64,000 nt of DNA from Cellvibrio sp. KY-YJ-3 (GTDB taxonomy: Bacteria > Pseudomonadota > Gammaproteobacteria > Pseudomonadales > Cellvibrionaceae): positions 1,426,001 to 1,490,000 of the forward strand of contig NZ_CP031727.1 of NCBI RefSeq assembly GCF_008806955.1, in the 5' to 3' direction. A model generated the notes under the pieces. The model saw only the letters and a program-made list of their open reading frames with translations, made no database searches and was not told where the DNA came from. Every line of letters starts with the position of its first letter. The stretch's first letter is position 1. This document shows positions 28,807-37,921 of the stretch, one piece after another. The translations under genes and the position numbers were made by a program.

Positions 28807-31262
28807 TGGCAAAGAAAAGCGCAAATAAAAATGGGACGCAACATTCTCAATCGGGAACATTCCCCAGCTCAGGCTCTCAACGAACCTCACCAGAAAAACT
28901 GGTACCTGTTTGGAGTGCATCATTTGAAAATGCATCCAAGATTTACCAGTCGTTCGATATGACATTGGATATTAAGGTTAATCAGGAATGGTTGAATGTA
29001 GTTCTTCAGCGCTTTCAAGCTGAAGAGGCGGCTGAAGTAGAAAGTTGGATAGAACGCTTCGCTGAGGTGTGTAAAGAGCTCGGAAAATTCAGAGAAAAAT
29101 TACAGGAAGAGTATTCCGAGCGCTGGGATGCAGCAAATAGGCTCGGTAAGGAAAATGAAGCAAAAGAAAAAGAAATCGCCGCAAAGTTTGCTGAGTATGA
29201 GGCTGCGCGTAGTAACTTAGAAAGCGGAAAGGCTGATTTGACACAAGAGGAACAGCGTCTTTCTCAGAAAAATTCAGAGCTACTAGAGCGTGAGCGAGCA
29301 CTCAAGTTACGCGAGATAAATGCTGACGCGGGTTTTGCAATTCAGAATCAGCTAGCCTTGAGTCAGCTTGAAGAGCATCAACGTCAACTACTTAAACAAC
29401 ATGAAATCCTTCTTGCACAGCTCCAGGAAGAAAAACACAATCTTAGTGACGAGCTTAGGCAGGCAGCAAAACGTTTAGCTGAGATCAAGTACAACTGTAC
29501 AGAGGAGGAAGCAGAGCGAATTAAGCAGCTGGAGCAACGCGAAGATGAAATCAATCAAGATAAAATAGAACTTGATCGAGCGCGCTCCAGATTGGACCGC
29601 GAGTGGAGCGATTTTAAAAGGACAGAAGATGACTTTGATAAACGAATAAGTTTTGAAATAGGCCGTGAACGTGAGAGCCATATTCAAGAACTGGCAAAAA
29701 TAGAGCGTCAGCGAGACGATGCTTGGAGAAAGGTGGAAGAGTTAAAAGAGGAACTAGCGGATACTCAAGAACTCAAGCAAGTATTCGGTGAGCGGTCGGC
29801 TTCAGACATTATCCAAGAGCTCGAAAGCTTGCGGAGCGAAAACAGAACACATCAGCGCACTCTAGATCAATCGGATACTGCAAGGTTGCAGCAAGAAAAT
29901 GAATACTTGCTAAAAAGTAAAGCTGATCTTGAGCGTGATATTTCAGTGTTACTACCGGAGCTAGATGAAGCTCGCCGTGAACTAAGCATCAAGCGAGTCG
30001 CAGCGACTGAACTAGAATGTGTGGCAAGAGAGAAGCGTGTTCTAGAACAACATAAAAACACGCTAGCTGTCCACATTGACGACTTAGAAAGTCGCATTGA
30101 TCAATTAACAAATAGCCAAAAGACGCAGACGCCTTTTCCTGCTATGTCGCTTATGGACTCGGAGAAAGAATTTCGTACAAGTATTGAACTCGAAGATGTT
30201 CCGGATCTCGTGCAATTTAGTAGCGAACTACAGAACCGTATTGCTCGCGCAGAAAAACATGTTGAACTGTTCTATTCCCTTAAAGATATCCGCATATTGC
30301 TTGGCGGCTTGGCAATGAGCCAGCTACATGTATTCCAAGGCATCAGCGGTACTGGAAAAACTAGTTTAGCCAAAGCCTTCGCTAAAGCCATGGGTGGATT
30401 TTGTACTGACATTTCCGTTCAAGCGGGCTGGCGCGATAGGGACGATTTGCTGGGCCACTACAACGCATTTGAGCGGCGGTTTTATGAAAAAGATTGCTTG
30501 CAAGCTCTCTATAAAGCTCAGACTTCTCGCTGGCAAGATACATGCAACATCATCTTGCTAGATGAAATGAATTTGTCACGTCCTGAACAGTATTTTGCAG
30601 AGTTCCTTTCGGCTCTTGAGAAAAATAACAAAGATGAGCGATTGATAAGCCTTTCAGAAACTACGCTACCTAATGCTCCCTCCATGTTTAAGGATGGGCG
30701 CAAAATTTTGGTGCCGGAAAATATATGGTTTATTGGCACTGCAAACCATGACGAAACAACTAATGAGTTAGCCGATAAAACCTACGACCGTGCGCACGTG
30801 ATGACACTACCCAAACAAGATGAACGCTTCCAGACAACCAGCAGCGATCCGAAGAGTTACTCTTATCTCTCTTTGCGCAAAGCGTTCGATCAAGCTCGCA
30901 GCACACATAAAACTGAGGTTCAAGAGTTGCTTGATAAGTTGTCAAAAGATGCATTTACCGAGCAGCTTGGCACACAGTTCTCGCTCGGTTGGGGTAACCG
31001 CTTCGAAAAACAAGCACTCGATTTTATCCCTGTAATGCTAGCGGCAGGCGCCACTAATGGAGAGGCGCTTGATCACCTGCTAAGTACTCGAATCATGCGC
31101 TCTGGCAAAGTTACCGGAAGATATAACGTGGCAGTTGATGCAGTTAGAACGCTGAAAGACACACTCGAAAATTACTGGGTAACTTGTAACTTAAAAGGCG
31201 ACCCTGTTAATTCTCTTGCATTACTGAATGGGGACATTCAACGCCTTGAGGGGCTTCGCTAA
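28806..31262 (+). CDS. McrB-like AAA+ ATPase with long coiled coil
   Basis: About 818 residues. Residues 55-440 are a nearly unbroken coiled coil (heptads rich in Glu, Lys, Gln and Leu). The C-terminal part is an AAA+ domain of the McrB/dynein-like clade: GISGTGKTSLA near 511, IILLDEMNLSRPE near 582, and FIGTANHDETT near 645. McrB-type motors drive a partner nuclease or channel along DNA. Translation starts at TAATG, overlapping the preceding stop, and its own stop overlaps the DUF2357 start in the same way. The pair resembles McrB with a DUF2357 protein in place of McrC. Confidence 0.86.
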   Translation: MAKKSANKNGTQHSQSGTFPSSGSQRTSPEKLVPVWSASFENASKIYQSFDMTLDIKVNQEWLNVVLQRFQAEEAAEVESWIERFAEVCKELGKFREKLQEEYSERWDAANRLGKENEAKEKEIAAKFAEYEAARSNLESGKADLTQEEQRLSQKNSELLERERALKLREINADAGFAIQNQLALSQLEEHQRQLLKQHEILLAQLQEEKHNLSDELRQAAKRLAEIKYNCTEEEAERIKQLEQREDEINQDKIELDRARSRLDREWSDFKRTEDDFDKRISFEIGRERESHIQELAKIERQRDDAWRKVEELKEELADTQELKQVFGERSASDIIQELESLRSENRTHQRTLDQSDTARLQQENEYLLKSKADLERDISVLLPELDEARRELSIKRVAATELECVAREKRVLEQHKNTLAVHIDDLESRIDQLTNSQKTQTPFPAMSLMDSEKEFRTSIELEDVPDLVQFSSELQNRIARAEKHVELFYSLKDIRILLGGLAMSQLHVFQGISGTGKTSLAKAFAKAMGGFCTDISVQAGWRDRDDLLGHYNAFERRFYEKDCLQALYKAQTSRWQDTCNIILLDEMNLSRPEQYFAEFLSALEKNNKDERLISLSETTLPNAPSMFKDGRKILVPENIWFIGTANHDETTNELADKTYDRAHVMTLPKQDERFQTTSSDPKSYSYLSLRKAFDQARSTHKTEVQELLDKLSKDAFTEQLGTQFSLGWGNRFEKQALDFIPVMLAAGATNGEALDHLLSTRIMRSGKVTGRYNVAVDAVRTLKDTLENYWVTCNLKGDPVNSLALLNGDIQRLEGLR

Positions 31263-33073
31263 TGTGGCTTGATAGATTGACTGGAGAAAATGTCAGTGCC
31301 TTGCCATCGCTTGTTGAATCTGGACGCTATTACTTAGGTGACAGTTCGCTACTTTTTAACGGCCACACTCCGAACTTTTCTGGTGTCTTAGTGAATGATG
31401 GTAGCGAGCGTTGTCAATTAAATAATGAGCGCCGTTTGTTTGAAATAGCTCTGCAAGCCCAGACTAACAAGATGCAGCTGATATTCAATGCAATAGCTAC
31501 GTTAGATGCAGAGCTACAACAATGTACCGAATTGATTTCACCGTTGATGCCAGCAACGATGATTGATGAGGAGAGCCGTCTCTCACTGTTTGAGGAGCGG
31601 CTTCTCGTTGTGGTTCGCACGGGGCATTTGCATCAAATCTCACTACATCCTCGTATGGATCTGCATTATCAAGATGAAGTCACAGACGTTGCGCGCGCTC
31701 GGCGCCTAGCAAAAGGCGCTTTGGTTCATTTGGCGTCGCATTCTGAACACTGGCAAAGACAAACGCTCAGTGGAGTAATTCCCAAAAAGATTTTGGCCAA
31801 ACACAGTACAGATGATTATGGTATATATGAAAATCGTGTCTATGTACATTTGATTGATCAAATAGAGCGCCATTTGCGAGGTCGCATCGAGACGCTGAAT
31901 AGCCTTCGTTGCACCCTGAGTGATGCATTGAATTTCTATCAAACAAATGACATCCATCATCAACTAGCTGCAGCGGTCTGCCAGCTCTGGGGCATGGCCT
32001 TAGACCAAGCTAATACCAGTAAAGCGTCAGACTTGATGCGTGAGACACTGGAAACACTTCAGTATCTCCATAAAGTAATTTCCGGACTACAGCAAAGTGG
32101 ATTGTATTTGTTAGTCGAACGAAATGCGCGAGTGGCCAGCACATTACACATGACAAATATTCTTAGTCATGACGAGCATTACCGGCATTTGAGCATCCTA
32201 TGGGAGCTGTTAAGCAGCGAGCGTAGTGATCATAAGTCCTCCCCTGAAGAGCGGTTTAAATATAATCAATACATGGCGCAGGCCTACTCTCGCTACGCGG
32301 GATTAATACTTCGACACGCACTACTTCCATACATGGATGGGCAAAATGAAGGTGTATGGGCCGGCAGAAATTTAAAGTTACGATGTCGTGGACTGGACTG
32401 GGAGCTTGTAAGCATTACTATTAACGGAGAATCGGTTGAGGAGATCCTGCTTACTGTAGTTCCTTTGCTGAGTAATCTAGTATCGGCTAATTATTTAGGG
32501 CAATGCTCTGATAATAGAATAATTGCTTACCCTGCAATTAACGATAGGAACATTCAAGATGAATCTCAAGAGTATTGGATGGTACTGTCACCCTCCGACA
32601 TGTATTGTGTGGAGCGTTTTGGGTTATTGATTGACCGTGTGCTACATCTCAAAGTGCTTCAATCTTATGGGCTGCCGTTGACTAAAATTCCGAATAAGGC
32701 GGGGGACAAAGTGCAAGTTTCATCCGCTTTGCATTTAGATCAACACAAGCATGAGTTGGTAGTGCGAGAGGCTCTGGCTGAACCAATCCTTTGTGAGTTG
32801 AAAGAGGTTTTATGCTCAAATAATGCAACGCAACAAGCAGATAATTTAGTGTTGCGAAATCAGGAAATTCTTGCGCTCCAGAAATGCCCCTTATGTAAAA
32901 CGAGTGGGCGTCTTATCTCTCAAGATCCCGCTGGATTTAAGGTGAGGTGTGAGGCTTGTAAGGTTGAACGTTACTTGCAACGTCAAAAAGATAAATGGGT
33001 ATTTGATCAGAAAATTTCTGGGCAAACTGGATTTCAAAAGTTTGGCCGTAGAACAATGTCTTTGTATTTTTAA
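31262..33073 (+). CDS. DUF2357-family protein, putative McrC-like partner
   Basis: A 603-residue protein. The middle carries the DUF2357 feature KHSTDDYGIYENRVYVHL near 178-200, and the C-terminus a zinc ribbon (CPLC...CEAC near 541-562). DUF2357 proteins accompany McrB-like ATPases, often with a PD-(D/E)xK nuclease at the end; I could not find a convincing D...ExK set here, so nuclease activity is open. It is the last gene of the seven-gene operon and starts at the overlapping TAATG. The following 160 bp contain no gene. Confidence 0.72.
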   Translation: MWLDRLTGENVSALPSLVESGRYYLGDSSLLFNGHTPNFSGVLVNDGSERCQLNNERRLFEIALQAQTNKMQLIFNAIATLDAELQQCTELISPLMPATMIDEESRLSLFEERLLVVVRTGHLHQISLHPRMDLHYQDEVTDVARARRLAKGALVHLASHSEHWQRQTLSGVIPKKILAKHSTDDYGIYENRVYVHLIDQIERHLRGRIETLNSLRCTLSDALNFYQTNDIHHQLAAAVCQLWGMALDQANTSKASDLMRETLETLQYLHKVISGLQQSGLYLLVERNARVASTLHMTNILSHDEHYRHLSILWELLSSERSDHKSSPEERFKYNQYMAQAYSRYAGLILRHALLPYMDGQNEGVWAGRNLKLRCRGLDWELVSITINGESVEEILLTVVPLLSNLVSANYLGQCSDNRIIAYPAINDRNIQDESQEYWMVLSPSDMYCVERFGLLIDRVLHLKVLQSYGLPLTKIPNKAGDKVQVSSALHLDQHKHELVVREALAEPILCELKEVLCSNNATQQADNLVLRNQEILALQKCPLCKTSGRLISQDPAGFKVRCEACKVERYLQRQKDKWVFDQKISGQTGFQKFGRRTMSLYF

Positions 33074-33240
33074 ATTCAATGTTCACAATCGCCGCATACG
33101 CACTTTGAACCACCCATGAGGCTTCAAATTTTATTTGAAATACGGGGGGAATGGGTGTTGCGACCGAAATAAACTGAACTCTTTTCTAATACTTTTGGGG
33201 GGGAATATTACGGCAATTGGTGAGCGTGCTCGCTACAAGA

Positions 33241-33501
33241 TCAATTTTGTGTCTCAGCTTCTTTAATCGACTGAATGATCACTTCAATCCCTTCGTGAGG
33301 ATCTGCTCCTATCGCGTGGCAATACCTCACGAATTCTACAAGCTCTATCTTCTTTCTATCTTGCTCCATTTTCCCCACGCTGGTCCAATGGGCTCCAATC
33401 ATAGGAGCTAGGTCGCGCAAAGTTAACGAAGTTGCAGCTCGCTTTTGCTTCAGCCAAAAACGAAGTTTTTCATAATGAGGTGAGTACGAAGACGTTTTCA
33501 T
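33241..33501 (-). CDS. XRE-family transcription regulator
   Basis: An 86-residue helix-turn-helix protein. LRFWLKQKRAATSLTLRDLAPMIG is followed by HWTSVGKMEQDRKKIEL, the standard lambda-repressor-type HTH, with a short C-terminal helix. It is divergent from a two-gene helicase unit, and two TGTAGCGA-type palindromes fill the 63-bp gap between them. It most likely represses its own gene and the helicase unit. One palindrome starts next to its start codon, which supports autorepression. Confidence 0.82.
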   Translation of the reverse strand: MKTSSYSPHYEKLRFWLKQKRAATSLTLRDLAPMIGAHWTSVGKMEQDRKKIELVEFVRYCHAIGADPHEGIEVIIQSIKEAETQN

Positions 33502-33547
33502 TGTAGCGATATTAGATACAAGCTAGAATGTAGCGAAATTCACTACA
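33502..33547. promoter_or_regulatory. Two operators between XRE gene and helicase unit
   Basis: A 19-bp palindrome TGTAGCGAAATTCACTACA (33529-33547, one mismatched pair) and a weaker copy at 33502-33520 that shares TGTAGCGA. Their centres are 27 bp apart. They occupy most of the 63-bp gap, so binding would block both promoters. Confidence 0.7.
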
Positions 33548-33564
33548 ATCTCAATAAGCATCAA

Positions 33565-34083
33565 ATGAAGCCAAAACACCTAAAGCATGAAGTATTTAGT
33601 GCTTTCAAAGAACTGATAGGCAGCCGTTTTACGGTTGCCCAAGCCGTCTCCATCTACATGGCAAGTCCATTTTGCTCTCACTCGGACGCAAAGCCCGCGC
33701 GGCAATTTGTCTATAGAAACATGAAGCGGCTTCTTCAAACTGGTGAGCTAGAAACAATCGGTTCTGACGGCGGTTGGCAAAAATATCGTTTTACTGAAAG
33801 CTTTAGCGCAAGGTTAGCTTCTAATGTATCTCCCATTTCAGGTCAGCGAATGGTGCCGGAGTCTTCAAAGATATGTGGGAGTCTTACCGAAAGGCTAAAT
33901 CAACAAAAGTTGGAATTACTTACCGCAATGGGTGAAGCTGAAGAGTACGACGCAATTTACAAAGAGCTACCAGAGATGCGAGAGCAAATTCAATCACTTT
34001 ATAATGATTCGCGAGATAGGTGTTCGAAATTATTGGGGAAAGTTAAGGCGCTCGAAAATCTCATATCATTGAGCTCAAGATAA
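33565..34083 (+). CDS. Unknown protein, winged-helix-like N-terminus and coiled coil
   Basis: A 172-residue protein of no family I recognise. The first 85 residues (FTVAQAVSIYM, then RNMKRLLQTGELETIG and WQKYRFTE) look like a winged-helix DNA-binding domain, and residues 105-165 form a helical, probably coiled-coil, segment. It starts 18 bp after the XRE operator and ends 4 bp before the helicase gene, so the two form an operon. It could be the DNA-recognition or adaptor subunit of that helicase. Confidence 0.6.
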   Translation: MKPKHLKHEVFSAFKELIGSRFTVAQAVSIYMASPFCSHSDAKPARQFVYRNMKRLLQTGELETIGSDGGWQKYRFTESFSARLASNVSPISGQRMVPESSKICGSLTERLNQQKLELLTAMGEAEEYDAIYKELPEMREQIQSLYNDSRDRCSKLLGKVKALENLISLSSR

Positions 34084-34087
34084 ACAT

Positions 34088-35494
34088 ATGCAATTAAGAC
34101 GCTGGCAATCCGAATGTATTACGAAAGCTCTAAATAAATTCTCAGTACCGGGTAATCACTTTCTCTGCTTGGCTACGCCAGGGGCAGGCAAAACTGTTAT
34201 GGCTTCTGTTTTGGCCTCCAAACTGCTGGAGCAAAATCTAATAGACCTTGTTCTCTGCTTTTCACCATCAGTGATAGTATCAAGTGATTTTGAGCGCACT
34301 CTTGCAGTTCAAACCAATGCTCGAATGGACGGCCTGCTAGGCTCTAAAGGACGTTCACTTACCTACCAAGCAATGCTTTTTTTAGATGATGCATTCTGGA
34401 AGCTATTTGATAGCAACAGGATATTTGTAATATTTGATGAGATTCATCACTGTGCTGGCGACGGTTTGGATAATGCGAACGCATGGGGACAAAAAATTAT
34501 TCGGTATATTCAAGGTCGTGCTACTTATTCATTAGCACTCACGGGCACCCCTTGGCGTTCCGATCAAATTCCTATTGCACTTTCGAATTATTGCCAACAA
34601 CATAAAATTCATTGCGATTATGTATATGGTTTGACGCAGGCAGTTGCTGACAACGTGTGTAGAACTCCAAAAATCACGCTGATTGACAATGATAAGGTTT
34701 GGATTAAGCACAATAATGAAGTGTTTAAGTTTTCATGTTTTGGTGAGTTACTGAAAAAATCAAAATGCTCCTATCAACAATTGATAGAAAATGAAACTCT
34801 CATTTCCTACTTCATCGATAAGGCGTCAAAAAAATTATCCTCAATTAGAAAGCAGCACTCAAATGCAGGTGGTCTTATTGTCGCTGCATCGGTAGAACAT
34901 GCCAATAAAATTTCTGAGATATTGCATCGTCGGACCGGGGACCAGGCGTATATAGCTACCTATAGAGAAGAGGATCCACTAAGTATAATCAACACGTTCA
35001 AATATAATTCTGAAAAATGGATTATTTCTATTGGGATGATTAGCGAAGGAACCAATATACCTAGGTTGCGAGTATGTTGTCATTTAACCCGAGTTAAAAC
35101 GGAGCTGCATTTTCGACAAGTTTTGGGCAGAATATTGCGCAGCAGTAATGATGCAAATGAAGATGGGTTTCTCTACATGCCTGCAGAACCCAATCTTCTT
35201 GAATACGCCAATCGTGTTGCACAAGAAATACCAGATGGTGTGGCTATTAAATTTGACTCTATGTCGAAGGCACAAGGTCGTGAAGGTGATGCTTTAATTC
35301 TGAAGAGTGACGATAATCTCGCCACGAATGTAATCCTGACAGTCGATTGCAGCTCTACTTACGATTCAGAGCCGGAATTAGATCTTAGTCACCAAGCAGG
35401 GCTAACTTCACTCGCTAGATCATATGAATCTACAGTTAATATCTTTGGCAGGTTTAAGCAAGAACTCCTGTCACTCCCGCTTACTGCTTGTTGA
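34088..35494 (+). CDS. SF2 helicase of an XRE-controlled unit
   Basis: A 468-residue superfamily 2 ATPase. LATPGAGKTVMAS is near residue 29, IFDEIHHCAGD near 116, LTGTPWRSD near 153, and the second lobe has MISEGTNIPRLR and RQVLGRILR near 325-355. The set resembles the motor core of restriction helicases such as type III Res or RadD, but no nuclease domain is fused. The N-terminal LRRWQSECI is a Q-motif-like start. With the 172-residue partner and the divergent XRE repressor it may be a small inducible defence module. Substrate and activity are unknown. Confidence 0.82.
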   Translation: MQLRRWQSECITKALNKFSVPGNHFLCLATPGAGKTVMASVLASKLLEQNLIDLVLCFSPSVIVSSDFERTLAVQTNARMDGLLGSKGRSLTYQAMLFLDDAFWKLFDSNRIFVIFDEIHHCAGDGLDNANAWGQKIIRYIQGRATYSLALTGTPWRSDQIPIALSNYCQQHKIHCDYVYGLTQAVADNVCRTPKITLIDNDKVWIKHNNEVFKFSCFGELLKKSKCSYQQLIENETLISYFIDKASKKLSSIRKQHSNAGGLIVAASVEHANKISEILHRRTGDQAYIATYREEDPLSIINTFKYNSEKWIISIGMISEGTNIPRLRVCCHLTRVKTELHFRQVLGRILRSSNDANEDGFLYMPAEPNLLEYANRVAQEIPDGVAIKFDSMSKAQGREGDALILKSDDNLATNVILTVDCSSTYDSEPELDLSHQAGLTSLARSYESTVNIFGRFKQELLSLPLTAC

Positions 35495-35613
35495 TGCAAA
35501 GACAATGCTCAAGGGTATCGTTACAATTATTCTTTATTTTCTTTTCGATCTAGCCTGCAATACTAATTTGTAGCGCATGAAAGAAGCTTAGCTGAAAATC
35601 AAATAACCTCGTG

Positions 35614-35743
35614 TTGATTTATATATGAAATTGGTCGTTTTTTGCGTTTAAGAATGACCCAGGATAATAGGTATAAGTAATCATCCTTGCTGGTTTTTTC
35701 AATATTCAATGCCAAAATGGGTCTGCTTTGAATACAAATCAAT
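35614..35743. repeat. Degenerate inverted-repeat element (possible IS21-type ends)
   Basis: The left end (GTTGATTT..., TAAGAATGACCC) and right end (ATTCAATG.CAAAATGGGTC ... ACAAATCAA) match the ends of the element at 36223-36371 but are diverged. It has no transposase gene. The resemblance to IS21-family multiple end repeats is from memory and unproven. Confidence 0.5.
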
Positions 35744-35768
35744 AACCCTATCTTTAAAAGTGGAAACT

Positions 35769-35957
35769 ATGCCTGATATTAATGACGAATTTGATGCTCT
35801 GCTAGTACGTATTTCCTCTCCAAAAACCCGAAGAGCAGGTGACGCTTTTTTCTCAGCCGATCCTCTGGACTTGTCCATTACGTATTCACCAGACAATTTT
35901 GATAGCTTCGGTGCTCAGTCTGATGGCAAGTCAACCGACACCATCTGTAAGAAATGA
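35769..35957 (+). CDS. Short hypothetical protein, doubtful
   Basis: A 62-residue frame (MPDINDEFDALLVR...) that begins after a GTGGAAA stretch, just right of the degenerate repeat. It is acidic and without a motif I know. It could be a remnant of a larger gene broken by the repeats on either side. About 260 bp of sequence after it, up to 36222, holds no frame that I would call. Confidence 0.3.
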   Translation: MPDINDEFDALLVRISSPKTRRAGDAFFSADPLDLSITYSPDNFDSFGAQSDGKSTDTICKK

Positions 35958-36222
35958 TGATCCTTTAACGCAGTTATTCTTTCGAGCTGAGCATTAACCT
36001 ACCTTTTTCCTCGCTTGCTGCGGAGCTGTCCTCATATAAAAAAGTCGCTAATAAGATATGGCCACCATTTTCTTTGGAATCAACGGGGAAAACATTTAAA
36101 GTCTCACTTCGGCCGAAGCTGTGTGAAAACTAAAAAACGACCGAATACATAAATTCCATCGGATAGATTATGTAATCTTCGTGCTCACACAGGCAGTATA
36201 TTTAGTCAAATGAGGGTTATAT

Positions 36223-36371
36223 GTTGATTTGCACCGTAGTTTGACCCACTTTTGCATCTAAGAATGACCCTGAAAAAATGTGCAGAAACTCAACCCACAT
36301 ATAGCTTTGCAGTTGTTAGCTATGGGTCAAAATTCAATGCAAAAGTGGGTCAAACTACGGTGCAAATCAAC
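36223..36371. mobile_element. 149-bp miniature element with perfect 35-bp inverted repeats
   Basis: Positions 36223-36257 and 36337-36371 are perfect reverse complements over 35 bp, enclosing 79 bp with no gene. The ends begin GTTGATTTGCACC. The inner parts keep a weaker match (AATGACCC against GGGTCAAAATT). It is MITE-like or a pair of solo ends, related to 35614-35743. The right end abuts a headless hydrolase gene. Confidence 0.75.
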
Positions 36372-37051
36372 ACTCTAACTTCAAAGGAGAGGCTATTTTT
36401 TTTAGTTGGCCCTCAAAAGCATTTGGTGAGTATGGGGACGATAAAATCAGAGCGAACGAAAGCGATGAGTTATTGGCTGATTTTTTACAGGACGTTGCAA
36501 TCAAAAATAACAAGAAAATTCATATTGTCGCCCATAGCATGGGGGCGTATATATTAATGAACTCGTTGACAATAATTAATGAGCGCATAAATAAAACCCC
36601 CAACTTACTTATTGCTCGCAGAAATAAAAATGACGGAAGTATTTTCTCTCAAATAATTTTAGCCGCTCCCGATATTGCGCAAGATGAGTATAGAGAAAAA
36701 TTCTCGACGAAAAATCTGTCAAAACTTGCCAATAACATTACATTGTACTCTGCCGACAATGATTGGGCACTCAAGACATCAAGATTAGTAAATATACCAA
36801 TCGAAGGTACATCACAGGCCAGACTTGGAGACTCTACAAAAGAGTTTTTTGTGGTTGAAGGAATGGATACGATTGATACGAGAAAGCGAATAGATGCCCA
36901 AATATTTGGGCATTCATTTTATGCGGAATATTCAAGTCTTCTGTCTGATATACATATGTTATTAAACTATGAGGCATCACCTGACGACAGAATGCTGCAA
37001 AAGGTCATTGACAGCAAAGGGAACGCCCTGTGGTTTATTAGGGAGTATTAA
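36372..37051 (+). pseudogene. DUF900 alpha/beta hydrolase, N-terminus missing
   Basis: The frame reads FSWPSKAFGEYG, then the nucleophile elbow AHSMGAYIL and a long C-terminal part ending GNALWFIREY, as in DUF900 serine hydrolases. The usual N-terminal region with the oxyanion VHGYN segment is absent: the frame runs back into the right arm of the 149-bp element and meets an in-frame TAG at 36302 with no ATG start. The only start-like codon downstream is a TTG at 36473, which would begin inside the fold. The element or a linked deletion seems to have removed the 5' half. Confidence 0.75.
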
Positions 37052-37106
37052 TGTCTAGGTAGCTCGCGATAGTCACAGCACTATAAATATTCTAAGTCGA
37101 CGTAAG

Positions 37107-37715
37107 ATGAACATGACCCTATTGAGCGAAAAAAAATACGATGTGTTATGTAAAAAGGTTGCGCACGAGACATTTGATCCATGGTGCGAAAAAACCGAAA
37201 TAATCTTCAAAACTCATAAAATCCAAGACAAAAATGATCTGATGCTGGCTATTGCGTTCGCATATTCCTGGATTCCAACAGTACCCAAATGGCGCGGTGA
37301 ACTCGATTGGGCTAGATGCAAAGAGCAATTGAAAAGGCTTCAGTCTGGAAACTCGACTGCTATAGCGGAACTTTTTCGATTGATTGTTCCGTCGGTTAAT
37401 AATTCCATAATTGGTACATCGAAAGCGCTTCATTTCGTTTATCCTGAATTAATCCCTATTGTTGACAGCAATGTTGTGAAAGCATGGAGATCCATTTTCA
37501 ATGAGGACGAACGCAATATAAATAAGAACGCCGGGGTCGCCCGTTTTCCGTTAGATTTCGGAAAGGGGGGCAGTCGACAAAAAGTTGAGCGGCATATAGA
37601 TCTGTATCTGCAATATAGACAGAATCTGATAGATTGGTCCAGTCGATTAAATGGTGTGAGCACTCGTGACATTGAAAGGAAGCTGTTTCTCTATGGACGA
37701 ATTATTGAAAGTTAA
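37107..37715 (+). CDS. Hypothetical protein next to AbiH
   Basis: A 202-residue soluble, basic protein. I recognise no domain. A central motif KALHFVYPELIPIVDSNVVKAW with a later QKVERHIDLYLQYRQNL segment suggests an all-helical fold. ATG at 37107 is followed by a second ATG two codons later; no strong ribosome site is seen. It is convergent with abiH. The context is cargo of the island, so a defence role is possible but unsupported. Confidence 0.6.
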   Translation: MNMTLLSEKKYDVLCKKVAHETFDPWCEKTEIIFKTHKIQDKNDLMLAIAFAYSWIPTVPKWRGELDWARCKEQLKRLQSGNSTAIAELFRLIVPSVNNSIIGTSKALHFVYPELIPIVDSNVVKAWRSIFNEDERNINKNAGVARFPLDFGKGGSRQKVERHIDLYLQYRQNLIDWSSRLNGVSTRDIERKLFLYGRIIES

Positions 37716-37921
37716 AATTTTGGAGAGATTAAAGGTATTTAATTATTTAGGTTTTTCTGTTTGAAGGCAGAGTCAGGTAGGCCTTTGCGGAGCCAGAGTC
37801 AGTCTGGCTTGCTAAAATGACGGAATCGCTGCTCTCAGGGGGTGAATAAAATATTCGGATGTGACCCGGAATGCCAGTAAAAATGTGCAAGTAGTAAAGT
37901 TAAGTATCAGAAAGTTCCAAG

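Noticed and set aside
36252-36557. A 101-codon plus-strand frame across the miniature element
   Set aside because: It begins inside an inverted repeat and overlaps the hydrolase remnant in another frame. It has no ribosome site or family match.
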